This document shows positions 50,568 through 59,520 of a stretch of DNA of 64,000 nt, piece by piece. This stretch comes from Xanthobacter flavus (lineage in GTDB: Bacteria; Pseudomonadota; Alphaproteobacteria; Rhizobiales; Xanthobacteraceae): positions 4,547,001-4,611,000 of the forward strand of contig NZ_JAGGML010000001.1 in the NCBI RefSeq assembly GCF_017875275.1, read 5' to 3'. A program made the translations under genes and the position numbers. The notes below the pieces were generated by a model. That model saw only the letters and a program-made list of their open reading frames with translations. It was not told the DNA's origin and did not search any database. Position 1 is the first letter of the stretch, and each line of letters starts with the position of its first letter.

Positions 50568-51951
50568 CGCCGCCCTGGCTGGAGTTCACCACGAGGGAGC
50601 CCTCCTTCATGGCGACGCGGGTGAGGCCGCCGGGGACGATACGCACCTTGTCGGAGCCGGAGAGGATGAAGGGGCGCAGGTCCACGTGGCGGGGCGCGAT
50701 GCCCTTTTCCACCAGCGTCGGGCAGGTGGAGAGCGCCAGCGTCGGCTGGGCGATGAAGTTCGCCGGGTCCGCCTTGAGCTTGTCGCGGAACTTCTCGATC
50801 TGCGCCTTGTCGGAGGCCGGGCCGACCAGCATGCCGTAGCCGCCGGAGCCGTGGACTTCCTTCACCACCAGCTCGGGCAAGTGCTCCAGCACATACTTCA
50901 GATGGTCCGCCTCGCGGCAGCGCCAGGTCGGCACGTTGGGGAGCAGGGGCTCCTCGCCGAGGTAGAATTTGATGATGTCCGGCATGTAGGAATAGACCGC
51001 CTTGTCGTCGGCGACGCCCGTTCCCACGGCGTTGGTCAGGGTGACATTCCCGGCCTGGTAGGCGCTCATCAGCCCCGGAACGCCGAGCACACTGTCGCGG
51101 CGGAAGGCGAGGGGATCGAGGAAGTCGTCGTCGAGGCGGCGGTAGATCACGTCCACCCGCTTCGGCCCCTCGGTGGTGCGCATGTAGACCACCCCGTCCT
51201 TCACGAACAGGTCGCGGCCCTCGACGAGGTCGACGCCCAGCTTGTCGGCGAGGAAGGAGTGCTCGTAATAGGCCGAATTGTGGATGCCGGGGGTGAGGAT
51301 CACCACGTTCGGCTCATGCCCGCCGTGGGGCGAGAGCGAGCGCAGGGTGGCGAGGAGGTCGTCGGCGTAATTCTCCACCGGTGCGACGCGGTGCATGGAG
51401 AACAGCTCGGGGAACAGCCGCAGCATGATCTCCCGGTTCTCCAGCATGTAGGAGACGCCGGAGGGGGTGCGGGCATTGTCTTCCAGCACGTAGAACTTGT
51501 CGGGGTCGGTGCGGACGATGTCGATGCCGGCGATGTGGACATAGAGGTCGTGGGGCACGCGCTGCCCGTTCATTTCCGGGCGGAAGGCGGGGTTCTGGTA
51601 GACGAGGTTCTCCGGAACCACGCCGGCCTTCAGGATTTCCCGCTTCGAGTACACGTCCTTGATGTACATGTTCAGCGCCTTGACGCGCTGCTCGAGCCCG
51701 CGCGACAGGCGGGTCCATTCCTCCTTGGTGAGGATGCGGGGCACGATGTCGAACGGGATCAGGCGTTCCTGGGCGTTCTGCTCGCCATAGACCGCGAAGG
51801 TGATGCCGATTCGCCGGAAGATGAACTCGGCCTCCTTGCGCCGGTGGTCCAGCACGTCCTGGGGCACTTCGGCCAGCCAGCGCTGGAGGGTCTCGTAGGC
51901 CGGCCTCACCGCGCCGTCGGTACTGGACATTTCATCGAACGCATGCGGCAT
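50536..51951 (-). CDS. circularly permuted ATP-grasp protein
   Basis: 471 aa from the ATG at 51951 (MPHAFDEMSSTDGAVRP). The permuted ATP-grasp order is visible: NGQRVPHDLYVHIAGIDIVR then DKFYVLEDNARTPSGVSYML (metal-binding acidic end), and later the ATP-binding part VVKEVHGSGGYGMLVGP. It would ligate an amine to a carboxylate, perhaps a peptide, using ATP. First gene of the ATP-grasp - alpha-E - transglutaminase operon. The tail beyond the stop is a tandem repeat. Confidence 0.9.
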   Translation of the reverse strand: MPHAFDEMSSTDGAVRPAYETLQRWLAEVPQDVLDHRRKEAEFIFRRIGITFAVYGEQNAQERLIPFDIVPRILTKEEWTRLSRGLEQRVKALNMYIKDVYSKREILKAGVVPENLVYQNPAFRPEMNGQRVPHDLYVHIAGIDIVRTDPDKFYVLEDNARTPSGVSYMLENREIMLRLFPELFSMHRVAPVENYADDLLATLRSLSPHGGHEPNVVILTPGIHNSAYYEHSFLADKLGVDLVEGRDLFVKDGVVYMRTTEGPKRVDVIYRRLDDDFLDPLAFRRDSVLGVPGLMSAYQAGNVTLTNAVGTGVADDKAVYSYMPDIIKFYLGEEPLLPNVPTWRCREADHLKYVLEHLPELVVKEVHGSGGYGMLVGPASDKAQIEKFRDKLKADPANFIAQPTLALSTCPTLVEKGIAPRHVDLRPFILSGSDKVRIVPGGLTRVAMKEGSLVVNSSQGGGTKDTWVLDA

Positions 51952-52121
51952 TGGGATCGACACTCCGCGCCCCGGGGGGCCTCCCCGTGAACTTAACAAA
52001 CATCGTGCCAAAGAAGTGCTAAACGGGAAAGCGCAGCGAAGGCGCCGCTCACGCTTTAAACGTGCATGAATTTTGGGCAATTTTACACCGGCTGGCGCCG
52101 GCAAGGGCAGGGAACGAAAAC

Positions 52122-52874
52122 ATGGGCGAGGCAGACGACGCGCGATCGGTCACGGCTGCGCTGATCGTGATCGGCGACGAGGTTCTCTCCGGGCGGACCA
52201 AGGACAAGAACATCGGCCACATCGCCGAACGCCTCACCGACGTGGGCATCGACCTGCGCGAGGTGCGGGTGGTGGCGGATGTGGAAGAGGACATCGTGGC
52301 GGCGGTCAATGCCCTGCGCGCCCGCTTCGACTATGTGTTCACCACCGGCGGTATCGGCCCCACCCACGACGACATTACCGCCGACGCCATCGCCAAGGCC
52401 TTCGGCGTGTCCATCGATGTCGACCCGCGCGCCCGCGCCATGCTGCTCGAATACATCGCCGAGAAGGATCTGAACGAGGCGCGCCTGCGCATGGCGCGCA
52501 TTCCCGCCGGCGCGAGCCTGGTGGTGAACGAGGTGTCCAAGGCGCCGGGCTTCCGGATCGAGAACGTCATCGTGATGGCCGGCGTGCCGCGCATCATGCA
52601 GTCCATGCTGGAGGCGGTGCTGCCCGACCTGCGCAAGGGCCGGCCCATGCTCTCGCGCACCATCCTCGCCGAGGCGAAGGAGGGCGACATCGCCGCCCCG
52701 CTGCGCAGGATCGCCGAGGCCTATCCCGACGCCATCATCGGCTCCTACCCGTTCCGCGACGAGGCGGACGGGCGCTACAAGACCAATCTCGTGGTCCGCG
52801 CCCGCGAGGCCGACACGCTGGCCGCCGCCGGCGATGCGGTGGCCCGGATGGTCGAGGACAGCGCCAAGAGCTGA
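52122..52874 (+). CDS. CinA/MoaB-like molybdopterin-binding domain protein
   Basis: 250 aa from the ATG at 52122. The MPT-binding fold shows TAALIVIGDEVLSGRTKDKN, VFTTGGIGPTHDDITADAIA and VIVMAGVPRIMQSMLEAVL. The C-terminal amidohydrolase domain of full-length CinA is absent, so this is the short single-domain form. It may act on nicotinamide cofactors or molybdenum cofactor. Monocistronic, divergent from the ATP-grasp operon over 170 bp. Confidence 0.87.
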   Translation: MGEADDARSVTAALIVIGDEVLSGRTKDKNIGHIAERLTDVGIDLREVRVVADVEEDIVAAVNALRARFDYVFTTGGIGPTHDDITADAIAKAFGVSIDVDPRARAMLLEYIAEKDLNEARLRMARIPAGASLVVNEVSKAPGFRIENVIVMAGVPRIMQSMLEAVLPDLRKGRPMLSRTILAEAKEGDIAAPLRRIAEAYPDAIIGSYPFRDEADGRYKTNLVVRAREADTLAAAGDAVARMVEDSAKS

Positions 52875-52920
52875 GGCGTCAACAGCTGAAGCGTCAACAG
52901 CTGAGGCGTCAAGAGCTGAG
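52871..52920. repeat. 15-bp tandem repeat around the CinA-like stop codon
   Basis: Three copies of CTGAGGCGTCAACAG (with A/G and C/G variants) at 52871, 52886 and 52901, then CTGAG. The first holds the TGA stop of the gene, as in the 36-bp repeat 2.4 kb away. Confidence 0.85.
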
Positions 52921-52925
52921 CCGCT

Positions 52926-53972
52926 TCAGCCCTTCGCGATTTCCGCCAGCCACACGTCGCGATACCAGGTGACGAAGCGGGCGACGCCCTCCTTCAGGGG
53001 TGTCCGTGGCGCGAAGTCCACGGCCTGCGCGAGGCTCGTCACGTCGGCGAAGGTGGCCGGGACATCGCCGGTCTGCATGGGCTGGAAGTCCAGCTCCGCC
53101 TTGCGGCCCAGCGCCGCCTCGATATGGCCGATGAGCGCCATCAGCGGCTCGGGGCTGTGGTTGCCCACATTGTAGATGCGATACGGCGCGTTGGAGGTGG
53201 CGGGGTCGGGATCGGCCCCGGTCCACGCCGGGTCCGGCGTCGCCGGGGTCGGCAGCAGGGCAACCACGGCATCCACCACATCGTCGATGAAGGTGAAATC
53301 CCGCTGCATGTCGCCGTTGTTGAACACCTTGATGGGTCGCCCGTGCCAGATGGCGTCGGTGAACAGGAACACCGCCATGTCCGGCCGACCCCATGGGCCG
53401 TAGACGGTGAAGAGGCGCAGCCCGCTCACCGGCAGCCGGTAGAGGTGGGAATAGGCGTGGGCCATCAGCTCGTTCGCCTTCTTGGTGGCGGCATAGAGGC
53501 TGATGGGGTGGTCCACCGTCTGCTCCACCCGGAAGGGCAGGTCGGTGTTGGCGCCGTAGACCGAGCTGGACGAGGCATAGACGAGGTGGGCGACGCCGCC
53601 GTGCCGGCAGCCCTCCAGCACGTTGCAGAAGCCGACCAGGTTCGAGTCGATATAGGTCTCGGGATGCTCGATGGAGTAGCGCACCCCGGCCTGGGCGGCG
53701 AGGTGGACCACATGGGTTGGCCGGTGGCGGGCGAAGAGATCGGCGGTGGCCGCGCGGTCCGCCAGCGTCAGCCGCTCGAACCGGAAGCCGGGATGGCCGA
53801 GGAGGCGCGCGAGCCGGGCCTCCTTGAGGCGCACGTCGTAATAAGCGTTGAGGTCGTCAACCCCGACGACGGAATGCCCCATCGCAAGCAGCCGCTCGGC
53901 GACAGCGGCGCCGATGAAGCCGGCCGCGCCGGTGACGAGGATGCTGGCACCCTGCAAGGTCGATATGGTCAC
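52926..53972 (-). CDS. NAD-dependent UDP-glucuronate 4-epimerase-like protein
   Basis: 348 aa extended SDR. NAD site ILVTGAAGFIGAAVAERL; VYASSSSVYGANTDLPF; catalytic Tyr-x3-Lys in SLYAATKKANELMAH. The stretch DHPISLYAATKK with RLFTVYGPWGRPDMA matches UDP-glucuronate epimerases (GalE/LspL type). It probably makes UDP-galacturonate for surface polysaccharide. Faces the CinA-like gene tail-to-tail. Confidence 0.88.
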   Translation of the reverse strand: MTISTLQGASILVTGAAGFIGAAVAERLLAMGHSVVGVDDLNAYYDVRLKEARLARLLGHPGFRFERLTLADRAATADLFARHRPTHVVHLAAQAGVRYSIEHPETYIDSNLVGFCNVLEGCRHGGVAHLVYASSSSVYGANTDLPFRVEQTVDHPISLYAATKKANELMAHAYSHLYRLPVSGLRLFTVYGPWGRPDMAVFLFTDAIWHGRPIKVFNNGDMQRDFTFIDDVVDAVVALLPTPATPDPAWTGADPDPATSNAPYRIYNVGNHSPEPLMALIGHIEAALGRKAELDFQPMQTGDVPATFADVTSLAQAVDFAPRTPLKEGVARFVTWYRDVWLAEIAKG

Positions 53973-54101
53973 GCCCGTCCTATCCTGCCGCGTTGCGCCA
54001 TCGCGCCTTCCTTAGAGCGATGCCCAAGCTGCATCAACGTGGACAGAGGCAGGAGCATGGCCGACGGCGGGGGAACTGATCTTCCCATCGCCGCGGGCGC
54101 T

Positions 54102-55091
54102 TCAGCGGAACCGATCGTCCTTCAGCAGGTAGTCGTTGACGTAGCGCGACAGCCCCTGCTCAAGGTCGGTGGTCGGAGAGTTGTAGCCGGCGGACGACAG
54201 CTTCTCGAGGTTCGCGCAGGTGTAATACTGGTACTTGCCCTTGAGCTGCTCGGGCAGATCGATGAATTCGACGCGCTCCTCCATCCCCAGGGTCGCGAAG
54301 ATGATCCTGGCCTTGTCGAGGAAGGACCGGGCCGTACCGGAGCCTACGTTATAGATGCCGGAGGTCATGCCCTCCGTGCGCAGGGCCCACAGCGCCACGT
54401 CCACGCAATCCTGCACCCAGACGAAGTCGCGCAATTGCGCGCCGTCGGCATAGGCGGGATTGTCCGAGCGGAACAGGCGCACTGAGCCCTTCGCGCGGAT
54501 CTGCTCGAACAGCTGCACCGCCACGGAGCGCTGGCCGCCCTTGTGATACTCGTTCGGCCCGTAGACGTTGAAAAACTTGAGCCCGGCCCAGCGCGGCGGC
54601 GTCCGCTCGCCACGCCTCACGCGCTCGGCCACGAAGCGGTCGAACACGTTCTTGCTCCACCCGTAGGGATTAAGCGGCCGGAGGGTGGAGAGGTAGGCCT
54701 CGCTGCCGTCGTCGACAAAGCCGTTCTCGCCGCCGCCATAGGTCGCGGCCGAGGAGGCATAGACGAGAGGGATGGCGTGCCGGGCCGCGAAGTCCCAGAG
54801 GTCAATCGACAGGCGGATGTTGCTTTGGACGATCAGGTCCACGTCCGTCTCGGTGGTCGTCGAGATCGCGCCCATGTGGACGATGCCTTCGATCTTCCCG
54901 GCGTTGGCCGCGAGAAAGGCCGAGGCTGCCTCGGGGCGCACGAGGTCCAGCAGCCGCCGCTTGGCGATGTTGCGCCATTTGGTGTCGTCCGCGCCAAGCC
55001 AGTCGATGATCACGATCTCTTCGCCGGCATCGTCGAGCGCGGCAGCGATGTTCGAGCCGATGAAGCCGGCGCCACCGGTAATCACATACAT
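54102..55091 (-). CDS. hldD: ADP-L-glycero-D-manno-heptose 6-epimerase
   Basis: 329 aa from MYVITGGAGFIGSNIAAAL. HldD features: VIIDWLGADDTKWRNIAKRR, VYASSAATYGGGENGFVDD and NPYGWSKNVFDRFVAERVR with catalytic Tyr and Lys, then FFNVYGPNEYHKG. It converts ADP-D- to ADP-L-glycero-heptose for the lipopolysaccharide inner core. hldE lies upstream, 80 nt away, as one unit. Confidence 0.93.
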   Translation of the reverse strand: MYVITGGAGFIGSNIAAALDDAGEEIVIIDWLGADDTKWRNIAKRRLLDLVRPEAASAFLAANAGKIEGIVHMGAISTTTETDVDLIVQSNIRLSIDLWDFAARHAIPLVYASSAATYGGGENGFVDDGSEAYLSTLRPLNPYGWSKNVFDRFVAERVRRGERTPPRWAGLKFFNVYGPNEYHKGGQRSVAVQLFEQIRAKGSVRLFRSDNPAYADGAQLRDFVWVQDCVDVALWALRTEGMTSGIYNVGSGTARSFLDKARIIFATLGMEERVEFIDLPEQLKGKYQYYTCANLEKLSSAGYNSPTTDLEQGLSRYVNDYLLKDDRFR

Positions 55092-55171
55092 GTCTGGCAA
55101 TCCTGCAAAATGAACGGAGCCTTCGACCAACTCACCCGCGGTCCTGCGACGCTTGACGCCATTCTAGGGCC

Positions 55172-56635
55172 TCAGGATCGCGCGCCCGCCGTCATGCGGC
55201 TGATGACCTGCGTTGTGCTGCGCCCGGGCACGAGCTCAAAGCGCAGCACTCTTCCGCCGCGCGCCATCACGCTCGCGGCGCCGACGATCTCGGAAACCTC
55301 GTAATCCGCGCCCTTGACGAGAACGTCCGGCTGGAGCTCCTCGATGAGCTGCTCCGGCGTGTCCTCGTCGAAGATAACCGCAAGGTCGACCGCACCGATG
55401 GCGGAGATTACCTGCGCGCGGTCCATCTCGCCGTTGACGGGGCGACTCGGCCCCTTGAGGCGCGAGACCGACGCATCCGAATTCACCGCGACGACCAGAC
55501 GGTCGCAATGGGCGCGCGCGAACTCGATGATGCCGATGTGTCCCACATGGAGAATGTCGAAGCAGCCGTTGGTGAAGCCGACGGACAGGCCGTGCCGCTT
55601 CCACGTCTCCACCTGAGCCGCCGCCGCCGCGCGCGAGGCCACCTTCATCGCCGAAGAGGTGACGGCCGTGCGGCTCTGGCGGTCGAGCTCGCTCACAAGC
55701 TCCGCGCGGGACACCGTCGCGGTCCCGCGCTTGCCCACAGCCACGCCGGCCGCCGCGTTGGCGATATAGGCCGCCTCGTCAAGCGCCCCGCCCGCGCCGA
55801 CCACCAGCGCCAGGGCCGCGATCACGGTATCGCCCGCGCCCACCACGTCGGCGACTTCCCGGGCCACGGTGGGGATGTGCACAGGTTCGGCGGTCCGCTG
55901 CACCAGCGTCATGCCTTTTTCCGAGCGCGTCACCAGAACCGCCCCGATGCCGGTGCGCTCCAGCACCTTGCGGCCGGCGGCAACAGCGCTCTCGTCGCTT
56001 TCGCCGGAAATGCCAGTGGCGAGCCAGATCTCCTGGAGGTTGGGCGTCACCAGCGTGGCGCCGTCGTAGCGGGCGAGGTCCGAACTCTTGGGATCGACGA
56101 TGACCGGCGCCCCGCGCCCGGCCGCGAGCGCCAGCACCTCCCGGATGAGGGTGGGCGTCAGGACGCCCTTCGCATAGTCCGAGAGCACCACCAAATCATG
56201 ATCGGGCAGGGCCGCCGCCACATGGGCGAGGATGGCCGCCTCGACCTCGGCGGGAACCGGCCCGGTCTCCTCGCGGTCTGACCGGAGCATGTGCTGGCCC
56301 TGCGCGACAAAGCGGATCTTCTCGGTGGTCGGCCGATCCCCGGAGGCAACGAGCAGGGGGCTGACGCCCGGTGTTGCTTCCAGGATGTGCCGCAGCTCGT
56401 GACCGCACCCATCGCTGCCGATCACGCCGACCAGCGTGCATTGTCCACCCAACGAGGCGATGTTGCGCGCCACGTTGGCCGAGCCGCCGGCGATGGTGGC
56501 GCTGCTGCTGACGGACAGCACGGGCACCGGGCTTTCAGGCGAGATTCGGCGGGCTGCCCCGGTGATGAAGCGGTCGAGCATCACGTCGCCGAGGCACAGC
56601 ACGCGGACCTGGGAGAATTGGTCGATGATGGACAT
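55172..56635 (-). CDS. hldE: bifunctional heptose kinase / adenylyltransferase
   Basis: 487 aa from MSIIDQFSQVRVLCLGDVML. The N-terminal ribokinase-like domain contains VADVVGAGDTVIAALALVV with catalytic Asp; the C-terminal nucleotidyltransferase has VGFTNGCFDILHVGHIGIIE. It phosphorylates heptose-7-phosphate at O1 and then adenylylates it, so hldE-hldD make ADP-heptose. gmhA and gmhB are not in the window. Confidence 0.93.
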   Translation of the reverse strand: MSIIDQFSQVRVLCLGDVMLDRFITGAARRISPESPVPVLSVSSSATIAGGSANVARNIASLGGQCTLVGVIGSDGCGHELRHILEATPGVSPLLVASGDRPTTEKIRFVAQGQHMLRSDREETGPVPAEVEAAILAHVAAALPDHDLVVLSDYAKGVLTPTLIREVLALAAGRGAPVIVDPKSSDLARYDGATLVTPNLQEIWLATGISGESDESAVAAGRKVLERTGIGAVLVTRSEKGMTLVQRTAEPVHIPTVAREVADVVGAGDTVIAALALVVGAGGALDEAAYIANAAAGVAVGKRGTATVSRAELVSELDRQSRTAVTSSAMKVASRAAAAAQVETWKRHGLSVGFTNGCFDILHVGHIGIIEFARAHCDRLVVAVNSDASVSRLKGPSRPVNGEMDRAQVISAIGAVDLAVIFDEDTPEQLIEELQPDVLVKGADYEVSEIVGAASVMARGGRVLRFELVPGRSTTQVISRMTAGARS

Positions 56636-56902
56636 GCCGTTTCTGTAGCCCACTGACGCGCTTCTCTAAAGCCCCCGGTAATTCCGAGGCCCGTCACGCG
56701 TCCGCGGACGATCCCCTTGAGCGCCGGGGTACCGACAGGCTGGAGCGCAGGCATTTGGCGGTTGAGCTTAAGCCGGCCTTCAGGCCGTCTCGGGCTCTCG
56801 ACGCAGGGCTGCGTCGCGAGACTTGCGTGAACTGCATGCCCCTGCGGCCGGCAAAGCGCTATAGGGAACACGCCCCGCAACCCGCCTTTGTCCCATCATC
56901 CC

Positions 56903-57790
56903 ATGAATGTTCCCGCAGGCATCGCCCTGCAACTCAGCGCGACATTCTTCTTTGCCGTGATGTCCGCGCTGGCGCGGGTTCTGGCGGATGAGGTGCCCAG
57001 CGGCCAGATCGTCTTCTTCCGCAGCGCGTTCGGCCTGCTGCCCCTCCTCGTCTGGCTTTTGTGGACGCGGCGCCTCGCCCGCGCGCTGGCGACTCGTCAG
57101 CCTTTCGGCCACATGATGCGGGGCCTGATCGGCGTCGGCTCCATGTGGCTGAGCTTTGCCGCCCTCGCCTTCATACCGCTCGCGGAAGCCATCGCCTTCA
57201 CCTACACGACGCCGCTGGTCGTCGTCATCCTGGCCGCCATCCTGCTGGGGGAGCGGGTGCCCGCCTTTCGTTGGGGCGTGCTCGGCATCGGATTCAGCGG
57301 TATCGTGCTGATGCTGTGGCCTTCCTTCTCCCACGCCTCCCTTGGATCGGGGGAGGGGCCTTTGACGGGGGCGATCCTGGCATTGGCGGGGGCCGTGGGC
57401 GCGGGATTCGCCCTGACCCAGGTCCGCCAGCTGACCCGGAGCGAAACCGCGGAATCGATTGTTTTCTATTTTTCCATCGTATCTTCCTGCGTCGGCCTGG
57501 CGACGCTGCCGCTCGGCTGGGTGATGCCGGACGCTCGGACGGTTGCGATCCTGATCGGGCTGGGCGTCTCCGGCGGTGTGGCGCAGATCTGCATGACGCT
57601 GGCCACGCGCTACGCCCCGGCATCGATCGTGGCACCGCTCAACTACGCGACCTTGCTGTGGGCGACCCTCTTCGGTGTGGCCCTGCTTGGCGAGTGGCCG
57701 AGCGGACTGGTCGTGCTGGGCGCCGCCGTGGTGGTAGGGGCAGGCCTCGCGCTCATCTGGCGGGAACGCCGGAGCGGACGAGGCGCATGA
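56903..57790 (+). CDS. EamA/DMT-family membrane transporter
   Basis: 295 aa with ten membrane spans in two EamA repeats: FFFAVMSALARVLADEVPSG and PLAEAIAFTYTTPLVVVILA in the first, YAPASIVAPLNYATLLWATL in the second. RhaT/DMT-type carriers export amino acids or metabolites. A TTG at 56888 would add five residues; ATG at 56903 is chosen. Its end lies 28 nt before the IS256 element. Confidence 0.87.
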   Translation: MNVPAGIALQLSATFFFAVMSALARVLADEVPSGQIVFFRSAFGLLPLLVWLLWTRRLARALATRQPFGHMMRGLIGVGSMWLSFAALAFIPLAEAIAFTYTTPLVVVILAAILLGERVPAFRWGVLGIGFSGIVLMLWPSFSHASLGSGEGPLTGAILALAGAVGAGFALTQVRQLTRSETAESIVFYFSIVSSCVGLATLPLGWVMPDARTVAILIGLGVSGGVAQICMTLATRYAPASIVAPLNYATLLWATLFGVALLGEWPSGLVVLGAAVVVGAGLALIWRERRSGRGA

Positions 57791-57817
57791 TTGCGGCGCG
57801 GCGCATGGTCCCGAAAC

Positions 57818-59137
57818 GGGAGTGTCAGGAATTTCGTGTGGGGGCGGTCATGATGGACCCTATGGAGGTTCCCGATGGCCCGACGCAAAGCCCCCCGTAT
57901 TCCTGACGAACTGCTGGACCAGTTGCTGGCCGGTGCCGATCCCAAGACGGCCTTCGACACCAATGGCCTGCTCGACGATCTGAAGAAGGCGCTGGCCGAG
58001 CGCGCCCTGAACGCCGAGATGGACCATCACCTGGCGGGCGAGGAGGCCGGCAACAGCCGCAACGGCTATGGCCGCAAGACCGTCACCACCGAGACCGGCC
58101 GGATCGAGCTGGAGATCCCGCGGGACCGTCAGGCGACGTTCGATCCCCAGCTCATCGCCAAGTACCAGCGGCGCTTCCCCGGCTTCGACGACAAGATCGT
58201 GTCCATGTATGCCCGGGGCATGAGCGCCCGGGAGATCGTCGGCATCTGCGCGAGCTCTATGGTATCGAGGTCTCGCCTGATCTCGTCAGCGTCGTCACCG
58301 ACGCCGTCCTGGAGGAGATCGCCGCGTGGCAGGCCCGGCCGCTCGAGCCGGTCTATCCCCTGGTGTTTTTCGATGCCCTGCGGGTCAAGGTGCGCGACGA
58401 GGGCATCGTCCGCAACAAGGCGGTCCACATCGCGCTCGGCGTGCGCGCCGATGGCGCCAAGGAGATCCTCGGCCTGTGGCTGGAGCAGAACGAGGGCGCC
58501 AAGTTCTGGCTGCGCGTTATGAACGAGCTTCGGAACCGCGGCGTCGAGGACCTGCTGCTGGCCGTCGTCGACGGCCTGAAGGGCTTTCCCGACGCGATCC
58601 GGGCGGTGTTCCCCGAAGCGGTGGTCCAGACCTGCATCGTCCACCTGCTGCGCCACAGCCTCGACTTCGTATCGTACAAGGACCGCAAGGCTGTCGCCGC
58701 GGCGCTGAAGGACATCTATCGAGCCGTGGATGCGGCCGCCGGCGAGGCGGCGCTCACGGCCTTCGAGGACACGGCCTGGGGCCGGCGCTATCCGGCCATC
58801 GCCCAGAGCTGGCGGCGGGCCTGGAGCGAGGTCGTGCCGTTCTATGCCTTCCCCGCCGAGGTGCGCCGCATCCTCTACACCACGAACGCCATCGAGGCGC
58901 TCAACGCCAAGCTGCGCCGCGCCGTGCGGGCCAGGGGACACTTCCCCACGGACGATGCTGCCCTGAAGCTCCTCTTCCTGGTCTTGAACCGCGCCGAAAA
59001 GGAGTGGAAGATGGCGCCTCGTGAATGGGCGATGGCAAAGGCGCAGTTCGCCGTTATCTTCGGCGAGCGCTTCTCAAAGGCCATGGCGGCCTGATCTTCA
59101 ACCCGCCGCCCCCACACGAAATTCCTGACACTCCCCC
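57818..59137 (+). mobile_element. IS256-family insertion sequence, frameshifted
   Basis: Perfect 30-bp terminal inverted repeats: left at 57818 (GGGAGTGTCAGGAATTTCGT then GTGGGGGCGG), right complement at 59106-59135. Flanked by an 8-bp direct repeat CCCGAAAC at 57810-57817 and 59138-59145, a true target duplication. About 1320 bp. The conserved ends suggest recent insertion even though the transposase is broken. Confidence 0.9.
57875..59094 (+). pseudogene. IS256 (Mutator-like) transposase with 1-bp deletion
   Basis: The first 122 codons give the usual N-terminus (LNAEMDHHLAGEEAGNSRNG, DKIVSMYARGMSAREIVG). A single missing G near 58238-58242 shifts the frame inside the expected REIVGHLRELYGIEV; the rest continues from ELYGIEVSPDLVS in the next frame. 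Catalytic parts remain there: PLVFFDALRVKVRDEG (D), LAVVDGLKGFPDAI (D) and YTTNAIEALNAKLRRA (E). Full-length only by frameshifting. Confidence 0.88.
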
Positions 59138-59183
59138 CCCGAAACGCATGGACCCCGAAACGCTTGGCTGAGCGCCCTGTCCG

Positions 59184-59255
59184 CTAATGAAGGATAAGCC
59201 AGAGGCCGCCCAGCACCGCTGCCGTCGTGACGACGGCGATCCAATCCATCCGCAT
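59184..59255 (-). CDS. possible 23-aa single-span membrane peptide
   Basis: An ORF too short for usual thresholds: MRMDWIAVVTTAAVLGGLWL followed by ILH and TAG. It has GGAG 6 nt before the ATG and is entirely one membrane span. It lies in the 375-bp gap between the IS256 element and the glycosylphosphotransferase gene. Real or chance is unclear; the gap (59146-59520) holds nothing else I recognise. Confidence 0.3.
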   Translation of the reverse strand: MRMDWIAVVTTAAVLGGLWLILH

Positions 59256-59520
59256 GGCCGCTCCGAAACTTCCAACGGAAGCAGCGAGTGTGCCGGGGTG
59301 GGACGGGCGCGTCGCCACCCAATTGGGGTAGGGGGCGTGCCCGTCGATGCCCGGCCGCGGGCTCAGGTCATGTTCATCAGGCGGCACGCTTGAGGGTGAA
59401 CGACCGCAGTTGATCGGGTCAGAACCATCGCACAGCTCGAACTTTCCCAGTCGGGTCGATCACGAGCAGTATGGCGTTAGGTCTGCGACCGTGCGCCGCT
59501 ACCTGAGGGCTTCACAAGCC

